Assembly: GCF_031884435.1 (NCBI RefSeq)
Contig: NZ_CP134779.1
Span: 1,364,001 to 1,428,000, forward strand
Direction of reading: 5' to 3'
Source: Bosea sp. 685
Lineage (GTDB): Bacteria > Pseudomonadota > Alphaproteobacteria > Rhizobiales > Beijerinckiaceae
DNA length: 64,000 nt
Under the pieces are notes generated by a model, which saw nothing but the letters and a program-made list of their open reading frames with translations, was not told the DNA's origin and made no database searches. Shown here piece by piece: positions 46,784 through 56,573 of the stretch; the stretch's first letter is position 1; each line of letters opens with the position of its first letter. The translations under genes and the position numbers were made by a program.

Positions 46784-47623
46784 ATGACATTCGTGCCGCC
46801 GCGTTCCGCCCCGGAATCCGCCGCGCTGCAGGGGCCGCTCGCGCGCCTGCTGCGGCCATTGGTGCGATTATGCATTCGCAGCGGCACGACCTTTCCGGCG
46901 CTGGCCCAGCTCCTGCGCGAGCTTTACGTCAATGTGGCCGAGCATGATTTCGGCCTGCCGGGCAAGGAACAGACGGATAGCCGCGTCAGCCTGCTGACGG
47001 GCATTCACCGCAAGGAGGTCAGCCGGCTGCGCGGCGCCGGGGCACCGGTGGCGACCGTGCCGGCCTCGGTCTCGCGGACCTCGTCGATCGTCTCGCGTTG
47101 GCTGGCCGATCCGGCCTTCAGCGCGCCTGACGGCAAGCCATTGCCGCTGGCGCGCCTGGCGGGCGATGCCGAGCCCTCCTTCGAGGCTCTGGTCGCTTCG
47201 GTGACGCGCGATGTCCGGCCGCGCGCGGTGCTCGACGAATGGCTCGACAGCGGCCTCGTCAGCCTCGACGGCGAGGGGCGGGTCGTGCTCGCCGAGGCGG
47301 CCTTCATCCCGCGTGGGGACGATGAGCGGAAGCTTTATTATTTCGGCCGGAACCTGCACGATCATGTCGCCGCGGCGGTCTCCAACGTGCTTGCCGCCGA
47401 ACCACCCTTCCTGGAGCGCGCCGTGCACTATGACGGTCTCTCGCCGGAGCTTGCCCGCAAGCTCGAGCAGCGCGCTCGGGTGCTTGCCCTGGAGGCTCTG
47501 CAGACGGCCAATCGGGAGGCCCATGCTGCCTGCCTGACGGATCCGGGCGGCTCGGCGCGCTGGAATTTCGGCGTCTATGTCTATGGCGAGGCGACCGGCC
47601 CGGATGCCGGCGGGCCGAAATGA
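46784..47623 (+). CDS. DUF6502 family protein
   Basis: A 279-aa protein matching DUF6502: LLRPLVRLCIRSGTTFPALAQLLRELYVNVAE at the N-terminus, LLTGIHRKEVSRLR, SRTSSIVSRWLADPAFSAPDG, and a helical C-terminal half. The N-terminal part looks like a winged-helix DNA-binding fold, so it might regulate its own promoter through the GTGGG-N7-CCCAC palindromes; this is inference. Its stop codon overlaps the next ATG (ATGA at 47620-47623). A good ribosome site (GGGAGAG) precedes the start. Confidence 0.8.
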   Translation: MTFVPPRSAPESAALQGPLARLLRPLVRLCIRSGTTFPALAQLLRELYVNVAEHDFGLPGKEQTDSRVSLLTGIHRKEVSRLRGAGAPVATVPASVSRTSSIVSRWLADPAFSAPDGKPLPLARLAGDAEPSFEALVASVTRDVRPRAVLDEWLDSGLVSLDGEGRVVLAEAAFIPRGDDERKLYYFGRNLHDHVAAAVSNVLAAEPPFLERAVHYDGLSPELARKLEQRARVLALEALQTANREAHAACLTDPGGSARWNFGVYVYGEATGPDAGGPK

Positions 47624-48804
47624 GGCGCGCTTCCCTGCTCTCGCGCCGCCGTTTGCTGGCCCTGCTCGCCGGCGGCCTTGTCTTGCCGGAAACGATGCAG
47701 CGGCTGCAGGCGCAGACGGTCGGAGATCGGGGCATTGGCGGCACGGGAGCTGCGCCCTCCACCGAGGCCAGCGGGGATCGCGGCATCGGTGGCACCGGGT
47801 TCGTCGGCACCATTCGCCGTTTCGGCAGCATCGTCGTCAACGATGTCCGCATCGCCTATCCGCCGCGCGTTCCGGTGACGATCGACGGCAGGTCTGCATC
47901 GCCGCGCGATCTGCGCCTCGGCCAGGTCGTGCGCGTGGCGACTAGGCCGGGAAGGACCGGGCCGGTCACCTCCCGGATCGCGGTGGTACATGAGGTCGTC
48001 GGCCGGATCCGCGAGATCGCCGACGGAACGATGAATGTGCTCAACCAGCGCATCGATGTGTCCGGGCTGGAGCCGGCTCCCTGGTGGCGCCTGGGCGCAG
48101 ATGTCGCGGTCAGTGGCCTGCGTCGACCGGACGCTGTCATCGTGGCGAGCCTGGTCGAGCCGGCCAAGGCGGCGCGCGACCGCGTCACCGGGACGGTTGA
48201 AGCCGATGATGAGGGGCTCTGGATCGGTGGGCTGAAACTCGCCGGGGCCGACCCCGCCTGGGCCGGGCAACGCCTCGTCGTGACCGGCCGGCCGACCGCT
48301 GGGGGCTTCGTCGTCGCGCATATGGCGCCCGAGGCGCTGCCGCTCGAACCGGGCGTGACACGCTTGTCGCTCGAGGCCTTCCTGCGTCGCGACGGCGCGA
48401 ATCTGCGCTTCGGCATGGGTCTGGCCTTTGCGGACGCCGCCGAGGTGGCATCGATCCCCGATCTGACGACGGCACGTGCAGTGGTCGAACTCATGGTCGA
48501 TACGCAGGGCGGACTGAGCCTCGCCGCGATCCGGGTCGAGGGCGGTGGCAATGGCTCTGAAGGCGGTGGCGGCTCTGGAGGCGGCGGGGCTGGCCCAGGT
48601 GGCGGCCCGGGAGCAGGAGGTCCCGGAGGCGGACCGGGCGGAGGCCCGGGAGGTGCTGGGCCTGGAGGCGCTGGCCCTGGTGGTGAGGGCGGCGGTGGCG
48701 GTGGTCCGGGCGGCGGCGGTGGGCCAGGCGGAGGAGGAAGCTCTGGCGGAGGAGGAGGTTCTGGCGGCGGGGGATCTGGTGGTGGAGGCGGGGGACCGCG
48801 CTGA
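47620..48804 (+). CDS. Exported DUF5666-type protein with Gly-rich tail
   Basis: A 394-aa protein. The N-terminus is an Arg-rich signal segment (RRRLLALLAGGLVLP). GDRGIGGTG appears twice (residues 35-43 and 52-60). A DUF5666-type beta-rich middle section follows (VGTIRRFGSIVVNDVRIAY, VVGRIREIADGTMNVLNQRID, VTGTVEADDEGLWIGGLKL). The last 85 residues are almost all Gly with Ser, Pro and Ala. DUF6502-DUF5666 gene pairs recur in proteobacteria. It is translationally coupled to the DUF6502 gene; the role is unknown, possibly at the cell surface. Confidence 0.8.
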   Translation: MRRASLLSRRRLLALLAGGLVLPETMQRLQAQTVGDRGIGGTGAAPSTEASGDRGIGGTGFVGTIRRFGSIVVNDVRIAYPPRVPVTIDGRSASPRDLRLGQVVRVATRPGRTGPVTSRIAVVHEVVGRIREIADGTMNVLNQRIDVSGLEPAPWWRLGADVAVSGLRRPDAVIVASLVEPAKAARDRVTGTVEADDEGLWIGGLKLAGADPAWAGQRLVVTGRPTAGGFVVAHMAPEALPLEPGVTRLSLEAFLRRDGANLRFGMGLAFADAAEVASIPDLTTARAVVELMVDTQGGLSLAAIRVEGGGNGSEGGGGSGGGGAGPGGGPGAGGPGGGPGGGPGGAGPGGAGPGGEGGGGGGPGGGGGPGGGGSSGGGGGSGGGGSGGGGGGPR

Positions 48805-48849
48805 GCTTTCGGATAGGAATGCGGCAAGCAATCGCCGAATGGATGTCCA

Positions 48850-49977
48850 TCACAGAGCCGGGCGCACCCTCAGCACTTTCCCTTTGTCATCGTCGCTGAG
48901 CAGATAGAGATAGCCGTCGGGGCCCTGGCGGACATCGCGGATGCGCTCGCCCAGCGTGGTCAGCAGCCGCTCCTCGCCGCTGACCGTCTCGCCGCTGGTT
49001 GAAAGCCGGATCAGCATCTGGCCGGCGAGCGCCCCGACGAAGAGCGAATTCTTCCAGGCCGGCCAGACGCCGCCGGTGTAGAAGGCTGCTCCCGAGGGCG
49101 CGATCGACGGATCCCAGTAGAACAGCGGCTGCTCCATGCCGGGCTTGGCCGTGCCCTCGCCGATCTTGGCGCCGGAATAGTCGACGCCATAGGTGATGAC
49201 CGGCCAACCATAGTTCAGCCCGGCCTTGGGCGTGTTGACCTCGTCGCCGCCGCGCGCACCGTGCTCGGCGGTCCAGAGCTGGCCTGTCTGTGGATGGAGA
49301 GCTGCACCCTGCACATTCCGGTGGCCTATCGACCAGATCTCCGGCTGCCAGCCCGGCTTCTTCGGGTTATCGGCGGGCGTGCCGCCTTCGGGACGGATAC
49401 GGATGATCTTGCCGAGATGGTTCTCCGGGTTCTGGGCCTGGTCGCGCTCGCTGTAGCGATCCCCGACCGTGACGAAGAGTGCGCCCGTGCGGTCGAAGAC
49501 GAGCCGTGATCCGAAATGCAAGGTGCTGTTGATCGCTGGCATCTGCCGGAAGATGACTGCGACGTTCTCCAGCCCCGTGCCGTTGGCATTGAGCCGGCCG
49601 CGCGCCACGCTCGTGCCGTTGCCGCCGACGCGGGGCTCGGAGAAGGAGAAATAGATCAGCCGGTTCTCGGCGAATTTCGGATCGAGCACTACGTCGAGCA
49701 GGCCGCCCTGGCCTCGGCCTGCGACATTGGGCAGGCCGGTCAACGGCCGCGAGAGCGCGCCGTCACTGGCGACGATCCGCAACCGGCCCGGGCGCTCCGT
49801 CACCAGCATGCGGCCATCGGGCAGGAAGGCGAGGCCCCAGGGATGCTCCAGCCCGCTCGCCACGGTCTCGACCAGAAGCTCGCCCGCGCTCGAGGGAAAG
49901 CGCTGCTGGGCCTGAGCCGGGAGAGGCAAGGTCAGCGCGGCCGCGAGCGCCAAAGCGAGGACGGGTCGATGCATCAT
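48850..49977 (-). CDS. PQQ-dependent sugar dehydrogenase (Gdh-B/YliI-like)
   Basis: A 375-aa protein with a signal peptide (ALALAAALTLPLPAQAQ). The mature part is a six-bladed propeller: PWGLAFLPDGRMLVTERPGRLRIV opens it, then LLDVVLDPKFAENRLIYFSF, GDRYSERDQAQNPENHLGKIIRI and GHRNVQGAALHPQTGQLW, as in soluble PQQ glucose/aldose sugar dehydrogenases. It should oxidise sugars in the periplasm using PQQ. An ATG one codon in is an alternative start. It converges on the DUF5666 gene. Confidence 0.9.
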   Translation of the reverse strand: MMHRPVLALALAAALTLPLPAQAQQRFPSSAGELLVETVASGLEHPWGLAFLPDGRMLVTERPGRLRIVASDGALSRPLTGLPNVAGRGQGGLLDVVLDPKFAENRLIYFSFSEPRVGGNGTSVARGRLNANGTGLENVAVIFRQMPAINSTLHFGSRLVFDRTGALFVTVGDRYSERDQAQNPENHLGKIIRIRPEGGTPADNPKKPGWQPEIWSIGHRNVQGAALHPQTGQLWTAEHGARGGDEVNTPKAGLNYGWPVITYGVDYSGAKIGEGTAKPGMEQPLFYWDPSIAPSGAAFYTGGVWPAWKNSLFVGALAGQMLIRLSTSGETVSGEERLLTTLGERIRDVRQGPDGYLYLLSDDDKGKVLRVRPAL

Positions 49978-50072
49978 GGGCTCCTGATCCGACGTCAGAC
50001 AGTCAGATAGGGATAACCGCGCCGATCACCACTCGGTTGCTTCCATCTCACGCTGACGTGAGTTGGCGCGTG

Positions 50073-51062
50073 TCATTCCGGCTTCACGCCGGCATCGGCG
50101 ATGATCTGCTTCCAGGTCGCGATCTCCTGGAGATGATAGGGCCTGAAGGCGTCGGGGCCGCGGACTTTCAGCGTAAAGCCGAGCTTCAGGATCGCCTCGG
50201 TGATTGCGGGCTTGGCGATCGCGGCCATCACCGCCTTGGAAAGCTGGTCGAGAATCGGGGCAGGCGTCGCTGCTGGGGCGAAGAACGCCGCCCAGCTATC
50301 GGCGTCGGCATTGCTCACGCCCTGTTCGCGCAAGGTCGGGATGTCCTTGGCGCGCGGGTTGCGCTCGGGGCTCGCCAGGGCAAGCGCGCGCATCGTGCCG
50401 GCGTTGATCTGTTCAAGCACGCTCGGCAGCGTCGAATTGGCGATGTCGATGCGCCCGCCGACGATCTCCTGCACCAGGGGAGCCGCGCCTCGGAAGGGCA
50501 CGTGCGTCATCTTGATGCCGGTGCGCTGCATGAACAGCTCCATCGCAAGATGCGATCCGGAGCCGACGCCGGTCGAGCCGTAGTTCAGCTTGCCCGGATC
50601 GGCCTTGGCCAGCGCGATCAGCTCCGCGATGGTCTTTGCAGGCAGGTCGTTGCGAACGACGAAGGCGTGCTCAAAGGCGCCGACGCCGCAAAGCGGAGCA
50701 AAATCCTTGACCGCGTCATAGCCCGGCTCCTTCAGCAGGAACATGTTGTTGCCATGCGTCTGGTTGTTGCCGAAGATGATGGTGTAGCCGTCGCCGGCGC
50801 CATGGGCGACGGCACGCGTCCCGACCGCGCCCGAGGCGCCGGCGCGGTTGTCGACCAGCACGTTCTGGCCGATCGAAGTCGACATCTCCTGCGCCACGAA
50901 GCGGGCGATGGCGTCAGTGGGGCCACCCGCCGGATAAGGCACGACGAGGCTGATCGGCCTGGCCGGGAAGCTCTGTGCCCGGACGATCGACGGCGCCAGG
51001 AACGACGGCACAGAGACGGTCCCGGCCAGCAGGCCGAGCGCGGAGCGGCGGGTCAGTGACAT
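50073..51062 (-). CDS. Tripartite tricarboxylate transporter (Bug-type) substrate-binding protein
   Basis: A 329-aa protein with a twin-arginine-like or Sec signal (LTRRSALGLLAGTVSVPSFL). The Bug/TctC fold follows: FPARPISLVVPYPAGGPTDAIARFVA, LVDNRAGASGAVGTRAVAHGAGDGYTI, and LPAKTIAELIALAKADPGKLNYGSTGVGSGSHLA. Such proteins bind carboxylates in the periplasm. No membrane TctA/B genes are beside it, so it may be an orphan. It is divergent from the enoyl-CoA hydratase-like gene. Confidence 0.92.
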   Translation of the reverse strand: MSLTRRSALGLLAGTVSVPSFLAPSIVRAQSFPARPISLVVPYPAGGPTDAIARFVAQEMSTSIGQNVLVDNRAGASGAVGTRAVAHGAGDGYTIIFGNNQTHGNNMFLLKEPGYDAVKDFAPLCGVGAFEHAFVVRNDLPAKTIAELIALAKADPGKLNYGSTGVGSGSHLAMELFMQRTGIKMTHVPFRGAAPLVQEIVGGRIDIANSTLPSVLEQINAGTMRALALASPERNPRAKDIPTLREQGVSNADADSWAAFFAPAATPAPILDQLSKAVMAAIAKPAITEAILKLGFTLKVRGPDAFRPYHLQEIATWKQIIADAGVKPE

Positions 51063-51221
51063 GAATTTCCTCCCCAGCGCCCGTTTTGGAGACGGGCCTT
51101 GTTGCTGCGAGATTTACGGACAAAGGCGTCATGCGTCCAGCGGCAGCTATATGCGCACCCAAGGCCTGTAGCCTGCGCGAAAAGCAGACCATCAACGACA
51201 AAACACGAGGGAGGAGATCGA

Positions 51222-52034
51222 ATGACCATCCGCATCGAACGCGCAGGCAAGGTCGCGACCGTGATCCACAGCCGGCCCGAGGCGCGCAATGCCATGGATC
51301 CAGAGAGCGCCGAAGCCTTGACCAAGGCATTTCTTGAACTCGACGCGGAGTCTTCCGTCTCCGCGATCGTGTTCTGGGGTGAGGGCGGGGCTTTTTGCGC
51401 CGGCTGGGATTTGAAATATGCGCAGGCCTTTACCGACCCGGCGCGGTTCAACGCCGAGATCGTCGAGGGGCTCGCCTTTCCCGCTGACGGAGCCAAGCCG
51501 CCACGCGGCCCGATGGGGCCGTCGCGGCTGGAGATGAGCAAGCCGTTGATCGCAGCGATCGAGGGGCCGGCAGTGGCGGGCGGGATGGAGCTTGCACTCT
51601 GGTGCGATGTCCGTGTGATGGCGGAGGACGCCTATTTCGGGGTCTATTGTCGGCGCTGGGGCATCCCGCTGATCGATGGCGGCACGGTACGGCTGCCGCG
51701 GCTTGTCGGGCAAGGCCGCGCGCTGGAGATCATCATGACTGGCCGCAAGGTGGAGGCGCAGGAGGCGCTGCGGATTGGGCTGTGCGAGCAGACCGTACCG
51801 CGTGGGCAGGCGCGTGCCGCCGCCGAAGCGATGGCGCAGCAGATCGTGCGCTTTCCGCAAGGCGCGATGCTCGCCGACCGCCGCAGTGCGATCGCCGGCC
51901 ATGGTCTGCCCGTGCGCGAGGCTCTGGCGCGGGAATGGGTTGGTGGTGTCGCGACGATTGCGACGGAGGGCGCGACCGGCGCGGGACGGTTCGCCAGCGG
52001 CAAGGGGCGCGGCGGCGATTTCGGGGATATTTGA
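51222..52034 (+). CDS. Enoyl-CoA hydratase/isomerase family protein
   Basis: A 270-aa crotonase. RPEARNAMDPESAEAL opens it, the oxyanion-hole segments are WGEGGAFCAGWDLK and GPAVAGGMELALWCDVRVMAEDAYFG, and the trimer-forming C-terminus follows. A Glu in GGMELA fits one of the usual catalytic positions; the second is not certain. It is a CoA-thioester hydratase or isomerase of unknown substrate. The ATG is preceded by GAGGAGA; the longer upstream frame is not crotonase-like. Confidence 0.9.
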   Translation: MTIRIERAGKVATVIHSRPEARNAMDPESAEALTKAFLELDAESSVSAIVFWGEGGAFCAGWDLKYAQAFTDPARFNAEIVEGLAFPADGAKPPRGPMGPSRLEMSKPLIAAIEGPAVAGGMELALWCDVRVMAEDAYFGVYCRRWGIPLIDGGTVRLPRLVGQGRALEIIMTGRKVEAQEALRIGLCEQTVPRGQARAAAEAMAQQIVRFPQGAMLADRRSAIAGHGLPVREALAREWVGGVATIATEGATGAGRFASGKGRGGDFGDI

Positions 52035-52040
52035 GACTGA

Positions 52041-52128
52041 ACGTCATTCTCGGGCGGAGCGAAGCGTCGACCCGGGAGCCGCCTGGGCGCCTTCTTCGGC
52101 CAAAGGTGGTCGGCTCAAGGCCGGCCAC
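52041..52128. repeat. BIME-like palindromic element, degenerate copy
   Basis: Opens ACGTCATTCTCGGG and contains the GGTCGGCTCAAGGCCGGCC-type second hairpin of the family at 36256 and 44238, but with altered stems. It lies in the gap between the convergent crotonase and DUF188 genes. Confidence 0.65.
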
Positions 52129-52143
52129 GGCAATTCTGACTTG

Positions 52144-52623
52144 CTACCCTGCAAGCCCCGCTCGCTTCAAGCGCTGGATCGCCAGATCGAGCGCCTGCAG
52201 GAAGGCAGAGCGGTCCTTTGGCGAGAAGGGTTTTGGCCCGCCGCTTGCCGCGCCCATCGCGCGCAAATCCTCCATCATGTCGCGCGTGGCCAGCGCCATG
52301 CCGATCGAGGCCTCGGTGAAGGGTTTGCCGGTCGAGCCGATGACGTCGGCGCCGGCCTTGATGCAGCGATCGGCGAGCGGGATGTCGGAGGTGACGACGA
52401 TCGACCCGCGCGATACGCGCTCGGCGATCCAGTTGTCGGCGGCGTCGAACCCGTCCGAGACGATGACGCGCTCGATCCAGGGCTCTCGCGGCACAGCCAT
52501 GAAGCTGTTGGCGACGACGAAGACCTTCAGGCGATGGCGCTCGGCGACGCGGTAGATCTCCGGCTTCACCGGGCAGGCATCGGCATCGACATAGATGGCG
52601 ATCGTTTTGGGATGATCCGTCAT
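52144..52623 (-). CDS. YaiI/YqxD family protein (DUF188)
   Basis: A 159-aa protein. The DUF188 signature is [18 protein letters not shown] at the N-terminus, with [34 protein letters not shown] in the middle. It belongs to the PIN-like nuclease superfamily, but its substrate is unknown. It is convergent with the crotonase gene and divergent from the DUF486 gene. Confidence 0.92.
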   Translation of the reverse strand: MTDHPKTIAIYVDADACPVKPEIYRVAERHRLKVFVVANSFMAVPREPWIERVIVSDGFDAADNWIAERVSRGSIVVTSDIPLADRCIKAGADVIGSTGKPFTEASIGMALATRDMMEDLRAMGAASGGPKPFSPKDRSAFLQALDLAIQRLKRAGLAG

Positions 52624-52798
52624 CGGCTCGCTATAGCAGGCCTGTCCTGTTGGTGAAGGGCGATTGCGCTCGGCTCACGCTGGTGCCATCGCATCCCCGC
52701 GCGATCGTCCCCGCACTTGGGCCGAAGTCTGTCACTGTCGGGAACAGCGCAGCCGCCCTAGAGTCGTCCAGCGTCCCGCCAACGGAACCGTCTCCTCC

Positions 52799-53158
52799 AT
52801 GCCCGCAATCTCCACCGCGCATATCCTGCCGATCGTCATGCTGATCGGGTCCAATGTCTTCATGACCTTCGCCTGGTACGGGCATCTCAGCTACAAGAGC
52901 ACGGCGATCTGGCTGGCGATCCTGGCGAGTTGGATGATCGCGCTGCCGGAATACATGCTGGCCGTACCGGCCAACCGCATCGGCTCGGCCGTCTATTCCG
53001 CCGCCCAGCTCAAGACGATGCAGGAGGTGATCACACTCAGCGTCTTCGCGCTGTTCTCGATCTTCTGGCTGAAGGAGGATCTGAGCTGGAACCATGCCAT
53101 CGGCTTCGCGCTGATTGCCGCCGGAGCCTTCTTCATCTTTCAGGGCAAGGCCGCATGA
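52799..53158 (+). CDS. DMT family protein (DUF486)
   Basis: A 119-aa membrane protein with four predicted helices. VMLIGSNVFMTFAWYGHL, LASWMIALPEYMLAVPANRIG and SWNHAIGFALIAAGAFFIFQGK match DUF486, a half-size member of the drug/metabolite transporter superfamily. Function is unknown. The start is the ATG of MPAISTAHIL; its stop overlaps the next gene's ATG, so the two are translationally coupled. Confidence 0.9.
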   Translation: MPAISTAHILPIVMLIGSNVFMTFAWYGHLSYKSTAIWLAILASWMIALPEYMLAVPANRIGSAVYSAAQLKTMQEVITLSVFALFSIFWLKEDLSWNHAIGFALIAAGAFFIFQGKAA

Positions 53159-53916
53159 CGAGCATTCCCTCTCCCGGGCATTCCGCTGTCGCTGCCTATC
53201 TCGCGCAGGGCTATGACAGCGTCGTCGGCATGTCCTCGCGCTTTGCCGCCGCGATCTGCGCGCGGCTGCTGCGGCTCCAGACGGAAATGGGCGTGGGCGG
53301 GTCGCTCGCCGAGATCGGCGCTTTTGAGGGCCGCTTCTTCATTGCGCTGGTGCACGCGCTGGAGCCCGGTGAGCTGGCGGTCGCGCTCGACATCTTCTCC
53401 TGGCCCGATGACGGGGTGAAGGACCGCTTCGAGGCCAATTGCCTGAAGCATGGCATCGGGCCCGAGCGGCGCGTTACCGTGAAGGGCGACAGCGGCACGA
53501 TGACACCGGCCGAGCTGATGGGCCATGCCGGCGGATCGCATTTCCGCTTCATCCATATCGACGGCGAGCATTCGCGCGCGGCGCTGGCCAAGGATCTCGC
53601 GCTCGCCACGGCCTGCCTCACTGAGGGCGGGCTGATCGTGCTCGACGATATGCTGCATCCGGGCTACCCGACCTTGATGGTGACGGTGCAGGCCTATCTC
53701 GAGGCCAATCCGGAGATCGTGCCGCTCTGCGTGATCGACCGTGAGACCATCGTCGGCGCGACCAAATTCGTGCTCTGCGAGAGGGCCTGGTTCGAGCGCT
53801 ACCAGGAGCGGCTGCTTGCGATCTTCGAGGCTTTCATCTGGCCGCTGGGCGCCGATTTCGAGCCGCATTGGTGCCTGGTGCTGTCGCAGGACACAAGGCT
53901 GGCGGAGATCACCTGA
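53155..53916 (+). CDS. Class I SAM-dependent methyltransferase
   Basis: A 253-aa protein. The motif I region is LAEIGAFEGRFFIALV, a form found in the Methyltransf_24 type, with the acidic VALDIFSWPDDG and HIDGEHSRAALAKDLAL, GGLIVLDDM following. The substrate is unknown, but related proteins modify sugars or O-methylate small molecules. The ATG overlaps the DUF486 stop codon (ATGA), pointing to co-expression. Confidence 0.82.
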   Translation: MTSIPSPGHSAVAAYLAQGYDSVVGMSSRFAAAICARLLRLQTEMGVGGSLAEIGAFEGRFFIALVHALEPGELAVALDIFSWPDDGVKDRFEANCLKHGIGPERRVTVKGDSGTMTPAELMGHAGGSHFRFIHIDGEHSRAALAKDLALATACLTEGGLIVLDDMLHPGYPTLMVTVQAYLEANPEIVPLCVIDRETIVGATKFVLCERAWFERYQERLLAIFEAFIWPLGADFEPHWCLVLSQDTRLAEIT

Positions 53917-53930
53917 TCTGCGGGGCGGTC

Positions 53931-54004
53931 AGAGCCGGATGATCTCAGAGTGAGAGCGGGACCTATGCGAAAAACCGGTGCCCACTTTTTCGCATCCTGC
54001 TCTA
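53931..54004. repeat. GCGAAAAAGTGGGAACCGGTT-type repeat, copy 3
   Basis: Opens AGAGCCGGATGATCTCAGAG and contains GCGAAAAACCGGTGCCCAC and TCGCATCCTGCTCTA. Its last three bases are the stop codon (minus strand TAG) of the rhodanese gene at 54002, so the repeat runs into that coding sequence. It is convergent with the methyltransferase gene's 3' end. Confidence 0.8.
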
Positions 54005-54448
54005 CGGTACGACCGGCAGCTTCTCCGACAGCCAGCCTTCCGGCCCCAGCATGCCGCTGCGGACCATGACGAGGTCGCGCCAGCCGCGGCCGGCGAGTTT
54101 CGCCTGAATGCTGGCTGCCAGCCCGCCGCTGCGGTCGATCAAGGCGATGCGTTTGCCGGGATGGTCGAGGCGTATGCCTGCGAGCCGGACCTCGAAGCCG
54201 GCCGACTCGGCGTCGAGGCGGAGCGCACCCTGCGGGACGCCGGTGTCGGTCCATTCGTCGGGTGTGCGGATGTCGATGATGAGCAGCGCGCCGGCCGTGA
54301 CGCCGTCGTAGGCCTCGCGGGCCGACAGCGTGCCCGAGCTTTGCGCGCGGGCGGTTTTCGCCAGCGCCATGGAAGCAAGCGCCGCCAGTAGATAGCGGCG
54401 GGACAAAGGGCGAGCGGCAGCCTGCGGCCGGCGCTCGCCTCTTTTCAT
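54002..54448 (-). CDS. Rhodanese-like protein lacking the catalytic Cys
   Basis: A 148-aa protein with a twin-arginine-like or Sec signal (RRYLLAALASMALAKTARAQ). The rhodanese fold follows: IDIRTPDEWTDTGVPQGALRL and RSGMLGPEGWL. In the active-site loop, the usual Cys is replaced by Asp (LIDRSGGLAA), so thiosulfate sulfurtransferase activity is unlikely. It is predicted to be periplasmic. It lies next to the aminotransferase gene (7 bp) on the same strand. Its stop codon falls within a repeat. Confidence 0.86.
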   Translation of the reverse strand: MKRGERRPQAAARPLSRRYLLAALASMALAKTARAQSSGTLSAREAYDGVTAGALLIIDIRTPDEWTDTGVPQGALRLDAESAGFEVRLAGIRLDHPGKRIALIDRSGGLAASIQAKLAGRGWRDLVMVRSGMLGPEGWLSEKLPVVP

Positions 54449-54455
54449 GATCGTC

Positions 54456-55721
<1,266 letters not shown>

Positions 55722-55859
55722 TCAAGCGCCGGCACCGCAAGCAAGAGTGCTTGATCATTCGCAGAAGCGAAGCGAATTGACCGCGATTTCACGCCTGAGC
55801 GTGGCGTGGGGCGGCGTGCCGCCATGATTTTCGGATGCTCCGGCGCGGCAAATGCTTTA

Positions 55860-55880
55860 AGGTGTGCAAAGGTGACACCT
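55860..55880. promoter_or_regulatory. Candidate autoregulatory operator of the toxin-antitoxin pair
   Basis: AGGTGT (55860-55865) and ACACCT (55875-55880) form an inverted repeat 9 bases apart, with a further GGTGA copy between. It is immediately 5' to the AAGGAGG ribosome site of the antitoxin gene (ATG 55894). Ribbon-helix-helix antitoxins normally bind such sites with their toxin and repress their own operon. Confidence 0.5.
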
Positions 55881-55893
55881 AAGGAGGCGCGCC

Positions 55894-56178
55894 ATGGCGG
55901 CAAGTGGAACGACGAGCGTGAAACTCGATGACGCCACCAAGGAGCGGGTACAACGCTTGGCATCGATCAAGCAGCGCAGCACGCATTGGCTAATGCGTGA
56001 GGCGATTGAGCAATACGTCGCGCGTGAAGAGCGACAGGAACAGCAACGGCAGGAGGCCTACGCCGCCTGGGAGGAATATCGGACCACGGGTCTTCATGTG
56101 ACAGCGGAGGAAGCCGACGCCTGGTTGGCGAAGCTCGAAGCCGGCGAGGACATGAACCCGCCTGCATGCCACGTCTGA
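55894..56178 (+). CDS. Ribbon-helix-helix antitoxin
   Basis: A 94-aa protein. The N-terminal ribbon-helix-helix region is TTSVKLDDATKERVQRLASIKQRSTHWLMREAIEQYVAREE (about residues 6-46); a longer helical C-terminus should wrap the toxin. It resembles CopG/ParD-type antitoxins. It has a strong AAGGAGG ribosome site. It overlaps the toxin gene by 13 bases, the normal order of antitoxin then toxin. Confidence 0.88.
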   Translation: MAASGTTSVKLDDATKERVQRLASIKQRSTHWLMREAIEQYVAREERQEQQRQEAYAAWEEYRTTGLHVTAEEADAWLAKLEAGEDMNPPACHV

Positions 56179-56459
56179 TCTGGTCGCCGGCGGCCCTGCG
56201 GGATGTCGCACGGCTGCATGCGTTTCTGGCGTCCAGGAATCGCGAGGCTGCAAAGCGTGCTGCTGCGGCAATCCGGCAGGGCGTCGGGCTGTTGGCTGAA
56301 CATTCGGCGGCTGGCCGGCCTGTCCCCGAGATGCCGGCAGAATTCCGGGAATGGCCTGTCGCCTTTGGCTCCGGCGGCTATGTTGCGCTCTACCGCTACG
56401 ACAACAGGGACGTAATCATCCTGGCGGTGAGACACGGCCGCGAAGCAGAATATCTGTAG
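56166..56459 (+). CDS. RelE/ParE-type toxin
   Basis: A 97-aa protein of the RelE/ParE superfamily: LIWSPAALRDVARLHAFLASRN at the start and YVALYRYDNRDVIILAVRHGREAEYL at the end. RelE toxins cleave mRNA at the ribosome while ParE toxins inhibit gyrase; which applies here is not decidable from sequence. Its ATG overlaps the antitoxin gene by 13 bp. Confidence 0.88.
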   Translation: MPRLIWSPAALRDVARLHAFLASRNREAAKRAAAAIRQGVGLLAEHSAAGRPVPEMPAEFREWPVAFGSGGYVALYRYDNRDVIILAVRHGREAEYL

Positions 56460-56573
56460 GCGATCAAATTCCGAGTCGGAATGATCGTGGTCTTGGCCGG
56501 AAACGTGCATGGTGATTGCACCGGCTGAGGGGCCACCCATCACCAGCGCGCAATGTCGCGCGGAAGGCATCGC

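Noticed and set aside
47856..48827. Pro-rich minus-strand frame opposite the Gly-rich tail
   Set aside because: The Pro run is simply the complement of the Gly codons of the DUF5666-type protein.
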